Source: an uncultured Acidobacteriota bacterium (GTDB lineage Bacteria; Acidobacteriota; Terriglobia; Terriglobales; Acidobacteriaceae). From it: a DNA stretch of 64,000 nt. Shown here one piece after another: positions 26,789 to 36,222 of this stretch. How positions within the stretch are numbered: position 1 is the stretch's first letter; every line of letters begins with the position of its first letter. The stretch is from the NCBI GenBank assembly GCA_903832055.1, contig CAILAC010000016.1, forward strand, positions 434,001 through 498,000. Direction: 5' to 3'. Below the pieces are notes generated by a model. The model was not told the origin of the DNA. It did no database searches and saw only the letters and a program-made list of their open reading frames with translations. The translations under genes and the position numbers were made by a program.

Positions 26789-29700
26789 TCAAGCTGGTAC
26801 CGGTTCAAGTTGGATTGCATCAAGCAGCGCCCGCGCCTCTGCCATCACCTTCATCGGATCACTCGGGCTCATTGCAGTCAAAGGATACTTCAGAATGCCC
26901 TGTGGCGTGAATTGCGCTCCCTTGCGCGCGTTCCTTGCAACCAACCGCATCAACCGCTCAGGGTCAACGGCAGCCTTCTCTGTGAATCGCACATGAAGCA
27001 GGTCGCGCTTGCGATCCAGTTGCGCCACGCCAACACTCTCACATGCAATGCGCAACCGTGCCGCCTCAAGCAAATGAACCGTATGCGCGGGCAGCGAACC
27101 GTATCGGTCTTCAAGCTCAGCCCGCACATCTGCAAGTACTTCATCTGTTCCGGCACCAGCAATCTTCTTGTACAGCCGCAGCCGTTGATTCTCTTCTGGC
27201 ACGTAGCTCTCTTCGATGCGCAGAGCTATACCCAGGTTGAGCTGTGTCGCGGCGCGCTCATCATCCTTCTCGCCCTTCAGTTCACGCACAGCCTGCTCCA
27301 ACATGGTCGTGTACATCTCAAAGCCCACTGCCTCGATATGCCCACTCTGTTGCCCGCCAAGCATATTACCCGCGCCGCGCAATTCCAGATCAAGCGCCGC
27401 TATCTTGAAGCCCGCACCAAGATCACTGAACTCCTTCAGAGCCGCAAGCCTGCGCCGCGCAATGTCGGTCAACTCCTGCTCCGGCGGTATCAACAGATAT
27501 GCATAAGCCCGCCGATTCGAGCGCCCCACACGCCCGCGCAACTGATATAACTCACTCAAACCATGCCTGTCAGCGCGATTGATCAGCATCGTATTCGCCA
27601 GCGAAATATCAAGTCCGTTTTCGATAATCGAAGTTGCCACCAGCACGTCATACTCGCCATGAATGAACGCCAGCATCACCTTCTCAAGCTCTGATTCACC
27701 CATCTGCCCATGACCAACAACCACCCGCGCCGCAGGCACTAACTCGTGAATCTTCGCTGCAATTTCATAGATACTCTCAACGCGGTTATGAACGAAATAA
27801 ACCTGCCCGCCACGCTCCATCTCCAACTCAATCGCCGACCGCACCAGCTTCTCGTCAAACTTTGCGACGACTGTCTGAATCGCCATGCGATCCTTCGGCG
27901 GCGTCTCAATCACGCTCATGTCGCGCAGTCCGATCAGGGACATATGCAGCGTCCGCGGTATCGGCGTCGCGCTCATCGCCAGCACATCAATCGCCCGCTT
28001 CATCTGCTTCAATCGCTCCTTGTGCTTCACCCCAAAGCGCTGCTCTTCATCCACAATCAGCAAGCCCAGGTCGAGAAACTTGATGTCCTGCGAGAGCAGC
28101 CGGTGCGTGCCGATGAGGATATCGACTTTCCCCGTCTCTGCCTTCTCAAGAATTGCCTTCTGCTCCTTCGCCGTGCGAAAGCGTGAAATCATTTCGACAT
28201 TGATCGGGAACTGCGCAAAGCGCTTCTTGAACGTCTCGTAATGCTGAAACGCAAGGATGGTTGTCGGCGTCAGCACCGCCACCTGCTTGCCATCCTGCAC
28301 CGCCTTGAAAGCAGCGCGCATGGCCACTTCCGTCTTGCCATAACCAACATCGCCGCAGAGCAGCCGATCCATCGGTCGCGTAGACTCCATGTCCCGCTTG
28401 ATGTCCGCAATTGCATTCAGCTGATCATCTGTTTCCGTATAGTCAAACGCCTCTTCAAACTCCAGCTGGAATTCATTATCAACATTGAATTGATGACCCT
28501 TCGCTGCCTGGCGTTCCGCGTATAACTTGAGCAACTCATCAGCCATATCCGCCATGGCCTTCTTCACTCGCGCGCGCGTCTTCGTCCACTGCTGTGAACC
28601 AAGCTTGTTCAGTACCGGCGCCGGCCCGGCATCTGTCGACCTGTATTTCTGAATCAAGTCAAGCCGCGTCAATGGCACATACAGCCGCGCCTGATCGGCA
28701 AATTCAAGAATCATGAATTCAACCGTCAACCCATCCTGCTCAATTTCCTTCAGGCCCATGTAGCGGCCAATGCCGTGCTCCACATGCACCACATAGTCGC
28801 CAATTGCAAGATCGCGAAAGTCAGATACAAACGCAGCCGTCTTGGATTTCCGCGGCTCCAGACGCGCCGTAACATCGGCCTCATCCGACATGTCATTCGC
28901 GCCAAATAATATAAACTTCTGCTCTGGACAACTAACACCTGCCGCGAGCTGCGCACGCACAATCACCGGTACGCGCATATCTCCGGCTAAGTGGCTCGTT
29001 TCGTCATAGAGATTCTCACTGCCCGCATGTTGTGTTCTGCTGCCCAGTCGGTACGGCAAGTGATACTCGCGCAGCACCGTGGCCAGCCGCTCCACCTCAG
29101 GCTGATTCGGTGCGGCCAGCAGAATACGCTGCTCCTGCGCAATTAGCGCACGTATCTGCTCGACAAACGCCGGAATCGAACCGTGAAATCGCAGCGTCGG
29201 CCGCGTCGCAAACTCAACCTCGCCAAGCGTGGTATCTTCATCGAGAATGTCAACCGCGCCCAGTTGATCCAGATCCAGCCCCGGAAACGAACCAAGCATT
29301 GCCTGCAATAACTCAGGCCTTATGTAAATGTCTTCCGGCTGAATCAGCGATCCAATCCCCGACCGATCGTGTCTCTGCTCTACCTTGTTCCACCAGCGGT
29401 CAATCTGGTTGCGCACCATCGCCGGCTCTTCAACGAACAGCGCGCACTTGGGCAGCAATTTGAGCAGGTGCGTATCGGCTCCAGCGACTGCGGCAAAAAA
29501 CTCCCACCCTGGAAAGATCGTTACTCCCTGCGCCGTCGCCAGGTCCGCAAACGAATCCTCTTCACCCTCTTCATCCGAGTCTTCAATCCGCTTCCGGCTC
29601 AGCCGCGCATGCACCGCAGCCAGCAGTTTCTCGTTCGCAGGAGTCTCAGTTAGCGGTAAGAGCAAAGCCTCATCCAGCGCCGAAGCTGACCGCTGTGTTT

Positions 29701-30361
29701 CAGGGTCAAACTTGCGCATCGACTCGATTTCGTCGCCAAAAAACTCCACTCGAATCGGCCGGTCCGCCTCCGGTGAATACACATCCAAAATGCCACCGCG
29801 CCGTGCAAATTGCCCCGGCATTTCAACCAGGTCCACTTGCACATAGCCGACAGCCCCAAGGTGGTCCATCAACATGCTGATATCTATCTCTTCACCGCGC
29901 TCCATCTTCAGCGCCAGGCCTGCATAGTAGCTGCGCGGAAACAACCGGAGAGCCAGCGATTCAACCGGAGCGATGATAATCGACGCATATCCGCTGACAA
30001 ACTTCCACAGCACCGCCGCACGCTGCTCCTGAATGTCCGGGTGTGGCGACAGATTTTCAAACGGAAGCACATCGTGCGCGGGCAGCCGCAATACGCGTTT
30101 CGGATCAATCGCGCCCGTCAGATCGCAACCGGCCCGCAACGCAAGTTGCAGCGCCTCCGCAGCCTTGTTATCCGGTACCACAACAATCACCGGCTCTTTT
30201 GCCGCGCGCGCAAAGAGGGGAATGTACAAAGCCCGAGCGGTCGCCGTCAATCCAGACACACGCCTGCGCCCCGTACCGAGGCTCAGATGCCTGCGTACGC
30301 GGTCAAAGGCGGGGGAGTGCTCCAGCTCCGCCAGGATTTCGCGGACAAACGGGAGGATCAT
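26789..30361 (-). CDS. mfd: Transcription-repair coupling factor
   Basis: Mfd displaces RNA polymerase stalled at DNA lesions and recruits UvrA. The 1190-residue protein shows the UvrB-like N-terminal module (to about 350), the RNA polymerase interaction domain (GDYVVHVEHGIGRYMGLKEI and LYVPLTRLDLIQKY), the RecG-like translocase with Walker A DRLLCGDVGYGKTEVAMRAA (read in two parts: LLCGDVGYGKTE), box II DEEQRFGVKHKERLK and SATPIPRTLHMSL, and the C-terminal TRCF domain. Length is normal. The ATG at 30361 is 116 bases from the divergent tdh start. Confidence 0.95.
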   Translation of the reverse strand: MILPFVREILAELEHSPAFDRVRRHLSLGTGRRRVSGLTATARALYIPLFARAAKEPVIVVVPDNKAAEALQLALRAGCDLTGAIDPKRVLRLPAHDVLPFENLSPHPDIQEQRAAVLWKFVSGYASIIIAPVESLALRLFPRSYYAGLALKMERGEEIDISMLMDHLGAVGYVQVDLVEMPGQFARRGGILDVYSPEADRPIRVEFFGDEIESMRKFDPETQRSASALDEALLLPLTETPANEKLLAAVHARLSRKRIEDSDEEGEEDSFADLATAQGVTIFPGWEFFAAVAGADTHLLKLLPKCALFVEEPAMVRNQIDRWWNKVEQRHDRSGIGSLIQPEDIYIRPELLQAMLGSFPGLDLDQLGAVDILDEDTTLGEVEFATRPTLRFHGSIPAFVEQIRALIAQEQRILLAAPNQPEVERLATVLREYHLPYRLGSRTQHAGSENLYDETSHLAGDMRVPVIVRAQLAAGVSCPEQKFILFGANDMSDEADVTARLEPRKSKTAAFVSDFRDLAIGDYVVHVEHGIGRYMGLKEIEQDGLTVEFMILEFADQARLYVPLTRLDLIQKYRSTDAGPAPVLNKLGSQQWTKTRARVKKAMADMADELLKLYAERQAAKGHQFNVDNEFQLEFEEAFDYTETDDQLNAIADIKRDMESTRPMDRLLCGDVGYGKTEVAMRAAFKAVQDGKQVAVLTPTTILAFQHYETFKKRFAQFPINVEMISRFRTAKEQKAILEKAETGKVDILIGTHRLLSQDIKFLDLGLLIVDEEQRFGVKHKERLKQMKRAIDVLAMSATPIPRTLHMSLIGLRDMSVIETPPKDRMAIQTVVAKFDEKLVRSAIELEMERGGQVYFVHNRVESIYEIAAKIHELVPAARVVVGHGQMGESELEKVMLAFIHGEYDVLVATSIIENGLDISLANTMLINRADRHGLSELYQLRGRVGRSNRRAYAYLLIPPEQELTDIARRRLAALKEFSDLGAGFKIAALDLELRGAGNMLGGQQSGHIEAVGFEMYTTMLEQAVRELKGEKDDERAATQLNLGIALRIEESYVPEENQRLRLYKKIAGAGTDEVLADVRAELEDRYGSLPAHTVHLLEAARLRIACESVGVAQLDRKRDLLHVRFTEKAAVDPERLMRLVARNARKGAQFTPQGILKYPLTAMSPSDPMKVMAEARALLDAIQLEPVPA

Positions 30362-30477
30362 TCTCCCTCAAGTCTAGCAGCCAATAGCGAAGACACAGTG
30401 AAAGTTGCATCAATCCGCCACACTCGACGCGGGTTTCCGCAATGGCATACAGTGAAGTGTTACGTGTGGAGGCGGGT

Positions 30478-31509
30478 ATGAAGGCATTGGTCAAAAGTCA
30501 GGCTGCGCGAGGCCTGTGGCTCGAAGACATTCCCAAACCAACCATCGGCATCAACGACGTGCTCATCCGCGTTCGTTACGCCGGTATCTGCGGCACAGAC
30601 GTGCACATCTTTCAGTGGGATGACTGGGCGCAGAAAACCATCAGAGTCCCCATGGCCATCGGTCACGAATTCGTCGGCGAGGTCGTCGAAGTCGGGTCCA
30701 ACGTCAATGATTTCTATCCCGGCGACATCGTCAGCGGCGAGGGCCACGTTGTCTGCGGCCGCTGTCGTAATTGCATGGCCGGCCGTCGTCATCTCTGCGC
30801 CAATACCCAAGGCGTCGGCGTCAATCGCGCCGGAGCCTTCGCCGAATACATCGCCCTCCCCATGACCAACATCTGGCGGCACCATCCCGGCATCGATCAC
30901 GAGGTCGCCGCCATCTTTGACCCTTTTGGCAACGCCGTCCACACCGCGCTTTCCTTCCCCGTACTCGGAGAAGATGTGCTCATCACCGGCGCTGGCCCCA
31001 TCGGCCTCATGGCCATCCCTGTCGTCCGCCACGCCGGCGCACGCCACGTCGTCGTCACTGACATGAATCCCTACCGCCTCGACTTAGCCCGCAAGATGGG
31101 CGCAACCGTCGCCGCCAGCCCCGCCGACACTTCGCTCGTCGAGATACAACAGCAGTTAGGCATGCTAGAGGGCTTTGACGTCGGCCTCGAAATGTCTGGT
31201 AGCCCCGCTGCACTCAAAGATATGATCGCAGGCATGTGCCACGGCGGCAAGATAGCCATCCTCGGCATCCCCGCCAAAGAAATGATGATGGACTGGCGTC
31301 AGGTTATCTTCAACATGATCACCATCAAAGGCATCTACGGGCGCGAAATGTACGATACCTGGTACAAGATGTCGGTCATGATTGAGTCCGGCCTCGACAT
31401 AACTCAAGTCATAACTCACCGCTACGCATTTGAAGACTTTCAATTGGGCTTCGACGCCATGATCTCCGGCCAGACCGGCAAGGTCGTCCTCGACCTGACC
31501 AATCTGTAA
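30478..31509 (+). CDS. tdh: L-threonine 3-dehydrogenase
   Basis: Oxidises threonine to 2-amino-3-ketobutyrate with NAD. A 343-residue zinc alcohol dehydrogenase-type protein: catalytic zinc ligands in [13 protein letters not shown] and GHEFVGEV, structural-zinc cysteines in [15 protein letters not shown], and the Rossmann motif [30 protein letters not shown] is specific to threonine dehydrogenases. ATG 30478 follows a clear GGAGG; an in-frame ATG at 30442 is less likely. The next gene, kbl, completes the pathway to glycine and acetyl-CoA. Confidence 0.93.
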   Translation: MKALVKSQAARGLWLEDIPKPTIGINDVLIRVRYAGICGTDVHIFQWDDWAQKTIRVPMAIGHEFVGEVVEVGSNVNDFYPGDIVSGEGHVVCGRCRNCMAGRRHLCANTQGVGVNRAGAFAEYIALPMTNIWRHHPGIDHEVAAIFDPFGNAVHTALSFPVLGEDVLITGAGPIGLMAIPVVRHAGARHVVVTDMNPYRLDLARKMGATVAASPADTSLVEIQQQLGMLEGFDVGLEMSGSPAALKDMIAGMCHGGKIAILGIPAKEMMMDWRQVIFNMITIKGIYGREMYDTWYKMSVMIESGLDITQVITHRYAFEDFQLGFDAMISGQTGKVVLDLTNL

Positions 31510-31520
31510 CCAGAACGATT

Positions 31521-31553
31521 TGTCATGCTGAACGCAGTGAAGGACCTGCTTTT
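31521..31553 (+). repeat. Dispersed intergenic repeat, copy A
   Basis: Begins TGTCATGCTGAACGCAGTGA and continues through AGGACCTGCTTTT. Nearly the same as the copy at 37463-37496 and, in inverse orientation, at 52521-52555. It follows the tdh stop. Confidence 0.7.
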
Positions 31554-31576
31554 GCCCTTGCCTTTGCCTTTCTAGC

Positions 31577-31604
31577 TGTCATTCCTGAAGGGAATCTGCT
31601 GTTG
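31577..31604 (+). repeat. Dispersed intergenic repeat, copy B (shorter form)
   Basis: TGTCATTCCTGAAGGGAATC followed by TGCTGTTG. Repeated almost exactly at 46654-46683. It shares GTCATxCTGA and CTGC ends with copy A and lies just 23 bases from it. Confidence 0.65.
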
Positions 31605-31693
31605 TTTACAGCCAAAATCCGGGTACTCCACCATGAGTCTTTGCCTTTCACACTCCACACTTCACACTCACACTGTGTCCACCGGGGGCCATC

Positions 31694-32881
31694 ATGTACG
31701 GATCGTTCCAGCAACATCTCCAAACCCGTCTCGCCGAAATTGAATCCGCCGGCCTCACCAAACGCGAGCGCGTCATCTCCAGCCCGCAGCAGGCCGAAAT
31801 CACCGTCAACCAAGGCGCACCCGTCCTCAACCTCTGCGCCAATAACTACCTCGGCCTCGCCAACCATCCTGCCATCGTCGCCGCCGCCCACCAGGCCCTC
31901 GACCAATGGGGATACGGACTCGCCAGCGTCCGCTTCATCTGCGGAACACAGTCCATCCACAAGCAGCTTGAAGACCAGCTAAGCAGCTTCCTCGGCATGG
32001 AAGACACCATCCTCTACGGCTCCTGCTTCGACGCCAACGGAGGCCTCTTCGAAACGCTGCTAGGCCCAGAAGACGCCATCATCTCCGACGAACTCAACCA
32101 CGCCAGCATCATCGACGGCATCCGCCTCGCCAAGTCTGCAAAGTACCGCTACAAAAACTGCGACATGGCCGATCTTGAAGTTAAGTTGCAAGAAGCCAGC
32201 GGCGCACGACACCGGCTCATCGCCACCGACGGCGTCTTCTCCATGGATGGCTACATCGCCAATCTGAAAGCGATATGCGATCTGGCCGACAAGTACGACG
32301 CATTGGTCATGGTCGATGATTCCCACGCCGTCGGCTTCGTCGGCGAAAATGGCCGCGGCACCCCTGAGCACTGCGGAGTAGAAGGCCGCATCGACATCCT
32401 CACCGGCACCCTCGGCAAAGCCCTCGGCGGCGCCAGCGGCGGCTACACCAGCGGCCGCAAAGAGATCATCGAACTCCTCCGCCAACGCTCCCGCCCCTAT
32501 CTCTTTTCGAACTCAGTAGCCCCGCCGATCGTGGCGGCATCGCTCAAAGTCCTCGAACTCGTCAGCCAGTCTGAAGACTTACGCGAACATCTCCGCGACA
32601 ACACAGAATACTTCCGCAACGCCATGACCGAAGCCGGCTTCAATATCCTTCCCGGCGAGCATCCGATTGTCCCCGTCATGTTCGGAGACGCCTCCACCGC
32701 ATCGCGCATGGCAGAGTTACTACTCGCCAAAGGCGTCTACGTAGTAGCGTTCTCCTATCCAGTAGTCCCCATGGGCAAAGCCCGCATCCGCACCCAAATC
32801 TCCGCCGCCCACACCCGCGAAGAACTTGAGTTCGCAGTGAAGTGCTTCATCGAAGCCAAGGAGGAGCTAGAGGCGCACTAG
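31694..32881 (+). CDS. kbl: Glycine C-acetyltransferase (2-amino-3-ketobutyrate CoA ligase)
   Basis: Cleaves 2-amino-3-ketobutyrate with CoA to glycine and acetyl-CoA. A 395-residue alpha-oxoamine synthase with [33 protein letters not shown], and the PLP lysine in [16 protein letters not shown]. It lies downstream of tdh on the same strand, 184 bases apart, with two dispersed repeats between them, so an operon interrupted by repeats is likely. The product [10 protein letters not shown] start is the canonical one for Kbl. Confidence 0.94.
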   Translation: MYGSFQQHLQTRLAEIESAGLTKRERVISSPQQAEITVNQGAPVLNLCANNYLGLANHPAIVAAAHQALDQWGYGLASVRFICGTQSIHKQLEDQLSSFLGMEDTILYGSCFDANGGLFETLLGPEDAIISDELNHASIIDGIRLAKSAKYRYKNCDMADLEVKLQEASGARHRLIATDGVFSMDGYIANLKAICDLADKYDALVMVDDSHAVGFVGENGRGTPEHCGVEGRIDILTGTLGKALGGASGGYTSGRKEIIELLRQRSRPYLFSNSVAPPIVAASLKVLELVSQSEDLREHLRDNTEYFRNAMTEAGFNILPGEHPIVPVMFGDASTASRMAELLLAKGVYVVAFSYPVVPMGKARIRTQISAAHTREELEFAVKCFIEAKEELEAH

Positions 32882-32953
32882 CCAGCAGCCTTGTAGATAT
32901 AGGCCTACTTATCCACTTTCGACCGCACTGGTTTGCCGTCGCCGATATAAGCT

Positions 32954-33433
32954 ATGAACGTGATCACAAGCCTCAAAACTCTCGAAATCGCACGGAATCC
33001 AAGCCGCCGATATAGAATCGGCAATGTTTCTACGCTAGAAGACATCCCTGAAGTTCTGAAAGCATGCTCTGCTCACTTCATTCTTCTAATAGCTATAGAC
33101 GCTTCATCAATTGAGGATGAACGAATCAGCGTAATCGCCAAAACTCTTTTATCGCGAGGGCTCGCGGGGTTTTCAGTGTGGGGACCCGATTGCTCGAGAG
33201 TTCACGATCTGTTTGATCTGGAACGTGATCCAGACGAGAGCGATGAAACATTAGTAGTTACCACGTGGCACGAAAACGAGCCGATTTCTGAAGCCGTTTG
33301 CTATTTTGATCTAAACGCCTACCCTTCTTCTGACTTCGAGTCGGATTGCTCGGATTGGGTCACAATTGCTGTAGGCAGTGAGAGCTGGGAGGAAGAGATC
33401 AGCGCAGCCCTCACCAAGGGTTTTGATGATTAA
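32954..33433 (+). CDS. Unrecognised small acidic protein
   Basis: A 159-residue acidic protein. I do not recognise it securely. Its features are FILLIAIDASSIEDERISV, GFSVWGPDCSRVHDLFDLE, and a C-terminal VVTTWHENEPISEAV plus SESWEEEI. The WGPDCxRVHD motif is shared, as I recall, by a small uncharacterised family (DUF7684-like), but this is uncertain. No signal or membrane helix. GC is visibly lower (about 45-52 per cent in two hand-counted lines) than in neighbouring genes, and codon use is less biased, which hints at transfer. No Shine-Dalgarno is seen; TATAAG stands directly before the ATG. Confidence 0.6.
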   Translation: MNVITSLKTLEIARNPSRRYRIGNVSTLEDIPEVLKACSAHFILLIAIDASSIEDERISVIAKTLLSRGLAGFSVWGPDCSRVHDLFDLERDPDESDETLVVTTWHENEPISEAVCYFDLNAYPSSDFESDCSDWVTIAVGSESWEEEISAALTKGFDD

Positions 33434-33474
33434 AGAAAGATCAAACAGAGCAGTCGATGCCTTGAATCAAGAAA

Positions 33475-34935
33475 TCACTTCCCCAGCGCCTTAGTAAACG
33501 CATAGAAAAAGCCCAGCGACTTAGCATAAGAATCCACCGGCAGCCGCTCATCCTGCCCATGCGCGCGATCATCATCCCGCTCCAGCGCAATCGCCGAAAA
33601 TCCATAGCTCGGAATCCCCGCCTGTGCAAAATAGATCGAGTCGCTCGCCCCATTCTCCATCACCGGCGTCACCGGCGTTCCCGGCCAGATTGTGTTGACC
33701 AGCTCCGTCAGCGGCTCAAACACTTCCTTCAGCGGCGGCGGAGGCACAATCGCCTTCCGGTCCGGAGCCGTGTCGCTCACCTCCCCCGCATCCGACACAT
33801 ACTTCACCGTCAGCTGCGGATTCCCAAAAATCCCAATCAATTCCTTGCGAATCTGTTCCGGCGAATGCCCCGGAAAGATGCGGCAATTCACATTCGCCTG
33901 CGCCGTCTGCGCCAGTGCGTTGTTGGCATGCCCGGCCGCCAGCCGCGTCGCCACACAAGTCGTCCGAAAATTCGAATTGAACCCCGGCTCCGCCGAAAGC
34001 CGCGCAGCCGCTTCCATATCCGGCGGCGTCGCCAATATCTTCCGAATGTCCTCCGCAGTCTGCCCCTTTTCCTGCTTGCTCAGCGCCTCAAAGTATGCCC
34101 GCGTCACCCCGTTCAGCTCAAAAGGAAAGCTGTACGACTGCAGCTTGTTCAGCGCCGCCGTCAGCTCATAGATCGCGTTGTCGGGCCGCGGCCGCGAGCT
34201 GTGCCCACCCGGATTCGTCGCCGTCACCTGGTAGTCCGCATACACCTTCTCGGTCGCCTCCACGTCAGCCACGATCGGCTTGCCGTGCTCCAGCTCAATT
34301 CCGCCCGAGTCAGGATTGATCACGAACGCCGCGTCCACCAGCTCCCGGTGATTCTGGACCAGCCAGTCCGCTCCGTTATAAGACCCGCCTTCCTCGTCCG
34401 CCGTCAGCGCCAGCACCAGGTGCCTCGCCGGCTTGTACCCCTCACGATGAAGCCGCAGAAATGTCGCCACCAGCGCCGCATCAGAATCCTTCATGTCCTG
34501 CGTGCCCCGCCCGTAGTAGTACCCGTCCTTCTCCACAAATTTGAATGGGTCCGTATGCCAGTCCTTGGGCAGCGCCTCGACCACATCAATATGCCCCAGG
34601 AACAGCACTGGCTTCGCTGAACTGGTCCCCTTGATCCGCACCACCAGATTCTGCTTGTGCGGCGCAGGCCCCAGCAGGTGCACTTCGCTCGCCGCAAAGC
34701 CCGCATCCATAAACCGCTTCTGCATCGCCACGGCCGCATTGGTCACATTGCCCAGCGTCGTGTCCGTCGTGTTGATCTCGATCAGTTCCTTGAAAATCCC
34801 AATCGCCTCCGCGCGGTCCGCCGCGCTTGTCGGCGTAATCAGCGGCGCAACGGTCTGGCCACGAAGTAAAGGCGCGCAAAATCCAGAGGTAACGACGGCA
34901 GTAGCAACAAGTACTCTGAGGGCAGAATTTGACAT
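33475..34935 (-). CDS. Secreted M20-family metallopeptidase
   Basis: A 486-residue exported zinc hydrolase, signal peptide at MSNSALRVLVATAVVTSGFC. M20 metal ligands and catalytic residues: GHIDVVEALP, RGTQDMKDSDAA (bridging Asp), ALTADEEGGSYNG (Glu pair), NPDSGGIELE, and the C-terminal histidine in DDDRAHGQDERLP. A dimerisation domain occupies the middle (TNPGGHSSRPRPDNAIY). It probably cleaves dipeptides or N-acyl amino acids in the periplasm. ATG 34935 begins the signal peptide; an in-frame start at 34962 is weaker. Confidence 0.87.
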   Translation of the reverse strand: MSNSALRVLVATAVVTSGFCAPLLRGQTVAPLITPTSAADRAEAIGIFKELIEINTTDTTLGNVTNAAVAMQKRFMDAGFAASEVHLLGPAPHKQNLVVRIKGTSSAKPVLFLGHIDVVEALPKDWHTDPFKFVEKDGYYYGRGTQDMKDSDAALVATFLRLHREGYKPARHLVLALTADEEGGSYNGADWLVQNHRELVDAAFVINPDSGGIELEHGKPIVADVEATEKVYADYQVTATNPGGHSSRPRPDNAIYELTAALNKLQSYSFPFELNGVTRAYFEALSKQEKGQTAEDIRKILATPPDMEAAARLSAEPGFNSNFRTTCVATRLAAGHANNALAQTAQANVNCRIFPGHSPEQIRKELIGIFGNPQLTVKYVSDAGEVSDTAPDRKAIVPPPPLKEVFEPLTELVNTIWPGTPVTPVMENGASDSIYFAQAGIPSYGFSAIALERDDDRAHGQDERLPVDSYAKSLGFFYAFTKALGK

Positions 34936-35100
34936 GAACAGATTGTACTCGCCACCCACCACCCATCAGGTTCGCCCCCGGCAGTTGATTTAAGGAAACG
35001 GATTTACTCAAGGCGTTTTGACACGCTCAACCAAAGAATTGGGTTGCATCTTCCACCTGAAAACGCATATCTTTGCTCCGGCTTTTCCAAGGAGTTTTTT

Positions 35101-36066
35101 ATGCGCCCAAACCTTCCCCTCTCCGCTGCCCTTCTGGCCGCCACCCTGAGCCTCCTCCCGATTGCTGCCCAGGCTGCACCTCACGCACGGCCCAAAATCA
35201 CCGGCATCTCCCACCTCGCCGTCTACACCTCAGACCCCGCAGCCACCGACCACTACTACGCGCAGATCATCGGCGCAGCCAAGCAGCCCGACCCCGAAGA
35301 CCCCAAAGGCGTCCGCTACGCCGTCAGCGCCACCCAGTTTGTTGACGTCCTGCCGCTGCCCGCCAACGCCGGCGTCAGCTCAGTCAACCGCCTCGACCAT
35401 ACCGCGTGGAACACCGACAACGCCGAAGCCATGCGCCTTTACCTCGCCGACAAAGGCTGGAAGACCCCCGCCAAAGTCACCCGCAACTCCGACGGCAGCA
35501 AGAGCTTCCGCGTCCTCGACCCCGAGCAGAATGTCGTTGAATTCGTCCAACCCGCCGCCAACGCCAAGGCCCCTGAAGCCACCAAAGCCATCGGCCACCA
35601 CATCATCCATCTCGGCATCATGGTCCACTCCCGCGAGGCCGAAGACAAGTTCTACTCGGAGCTCCTCGGCTTCCGCCCCTACTGGTTTGGCGGCATGACC
35701 GAGACCAAGCTCGACTGGGTCTCGCAGCAGACCCCGGACAGCCACGACTGGCTCGAATACATGCTCACCAGCGGCACAGTCAACATGGGCACCGGCGCCG
35801 GCATACCCGCAGGCATGACCCAGCAATCCCTCGGCGTCCTCGACCACCTTTCCATCGGCGTCCCTTCCGTCCCCGAAGCCTACAAGAAGCTCGCCGCCGA
35901 GAACCGCTTGACCGGACGCACCGATAAGAGCGCCAAGATCGGCCGCGACGGCAAATACCAGTTCAACCTCTACGACCCCGACGGCATCCGCCTCGAACTC
36001 ATGGAGTTTCACGCCACCGAAAAGCCCTGCTGCTCGCCCTTCACCGCCGACGACCCGGCAGAATAG
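35101..36066 (+). CDS. Secreted VOC (glyoxalase-fold) protein, two domains
   Basis: A 321-residue exported protein. The ATG at 35101 starts a signal peptide (PLSAALLAATLSLLPIAAQA) and follows AAGGAG. Two vicinal-oxygen-chelate modules follow: the first from ITGISHLAVYTSDPAATDHYYAQIIG to VEFVQP (given as motifs ISHLAVYTSDP and NVVEFVQP), the second from IHLGIMVHSREAEDKFYSE to GIRLELMEFH. His and Glu ligands suited to metal binding are kept. Such proteins are dioxygenases, glyoxalases or isomerases; function not defined. The tail EKPCCSPF is Cys-rich. Confidence 0.8.
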   Translation: MRPNLPLSAALLAATLSLLPIAAQAAPHARPKITGISHLAVYTSDPAATDHYYAQIIGAAKQPDPEDPKGVRYAVSATQFVDVLPLPANAGVSSVNRLDHTAWNTDNAEAMRLYLADKGWKTPAKVTRNSDGSKSFRVLDPEQNVVEFVQPAANAKAPEATKAIGHHIIHLGIMVHSREAEDKFYSELLGFRPYWFGGMTETKLDWVSQQTPDSHDWLEYMLTSGTVNMGTGAGIPAGMTQQSLGVLDHLSIGVPSVPEAYKKLAAENRLTGRTDKSAKIGRDGKYQFNLYDPDGIRLELMEFHATEKPCCSPFTADDPAE

Positions 36067-36222
36067 GCAATTCCGGCCTCGTAAAGCCTTTTAATTTACC
36101 CAGATGGAAATGCCGTTATAAGATGACCCTCGTTGGTCTGGTCGCTGCTTCGATGCTCCGGATTTTCCATATCCGGGGCGTCGGAACAGCCGAAGAGCCA
36201 GACGCATCGGGAGGCACGTACC

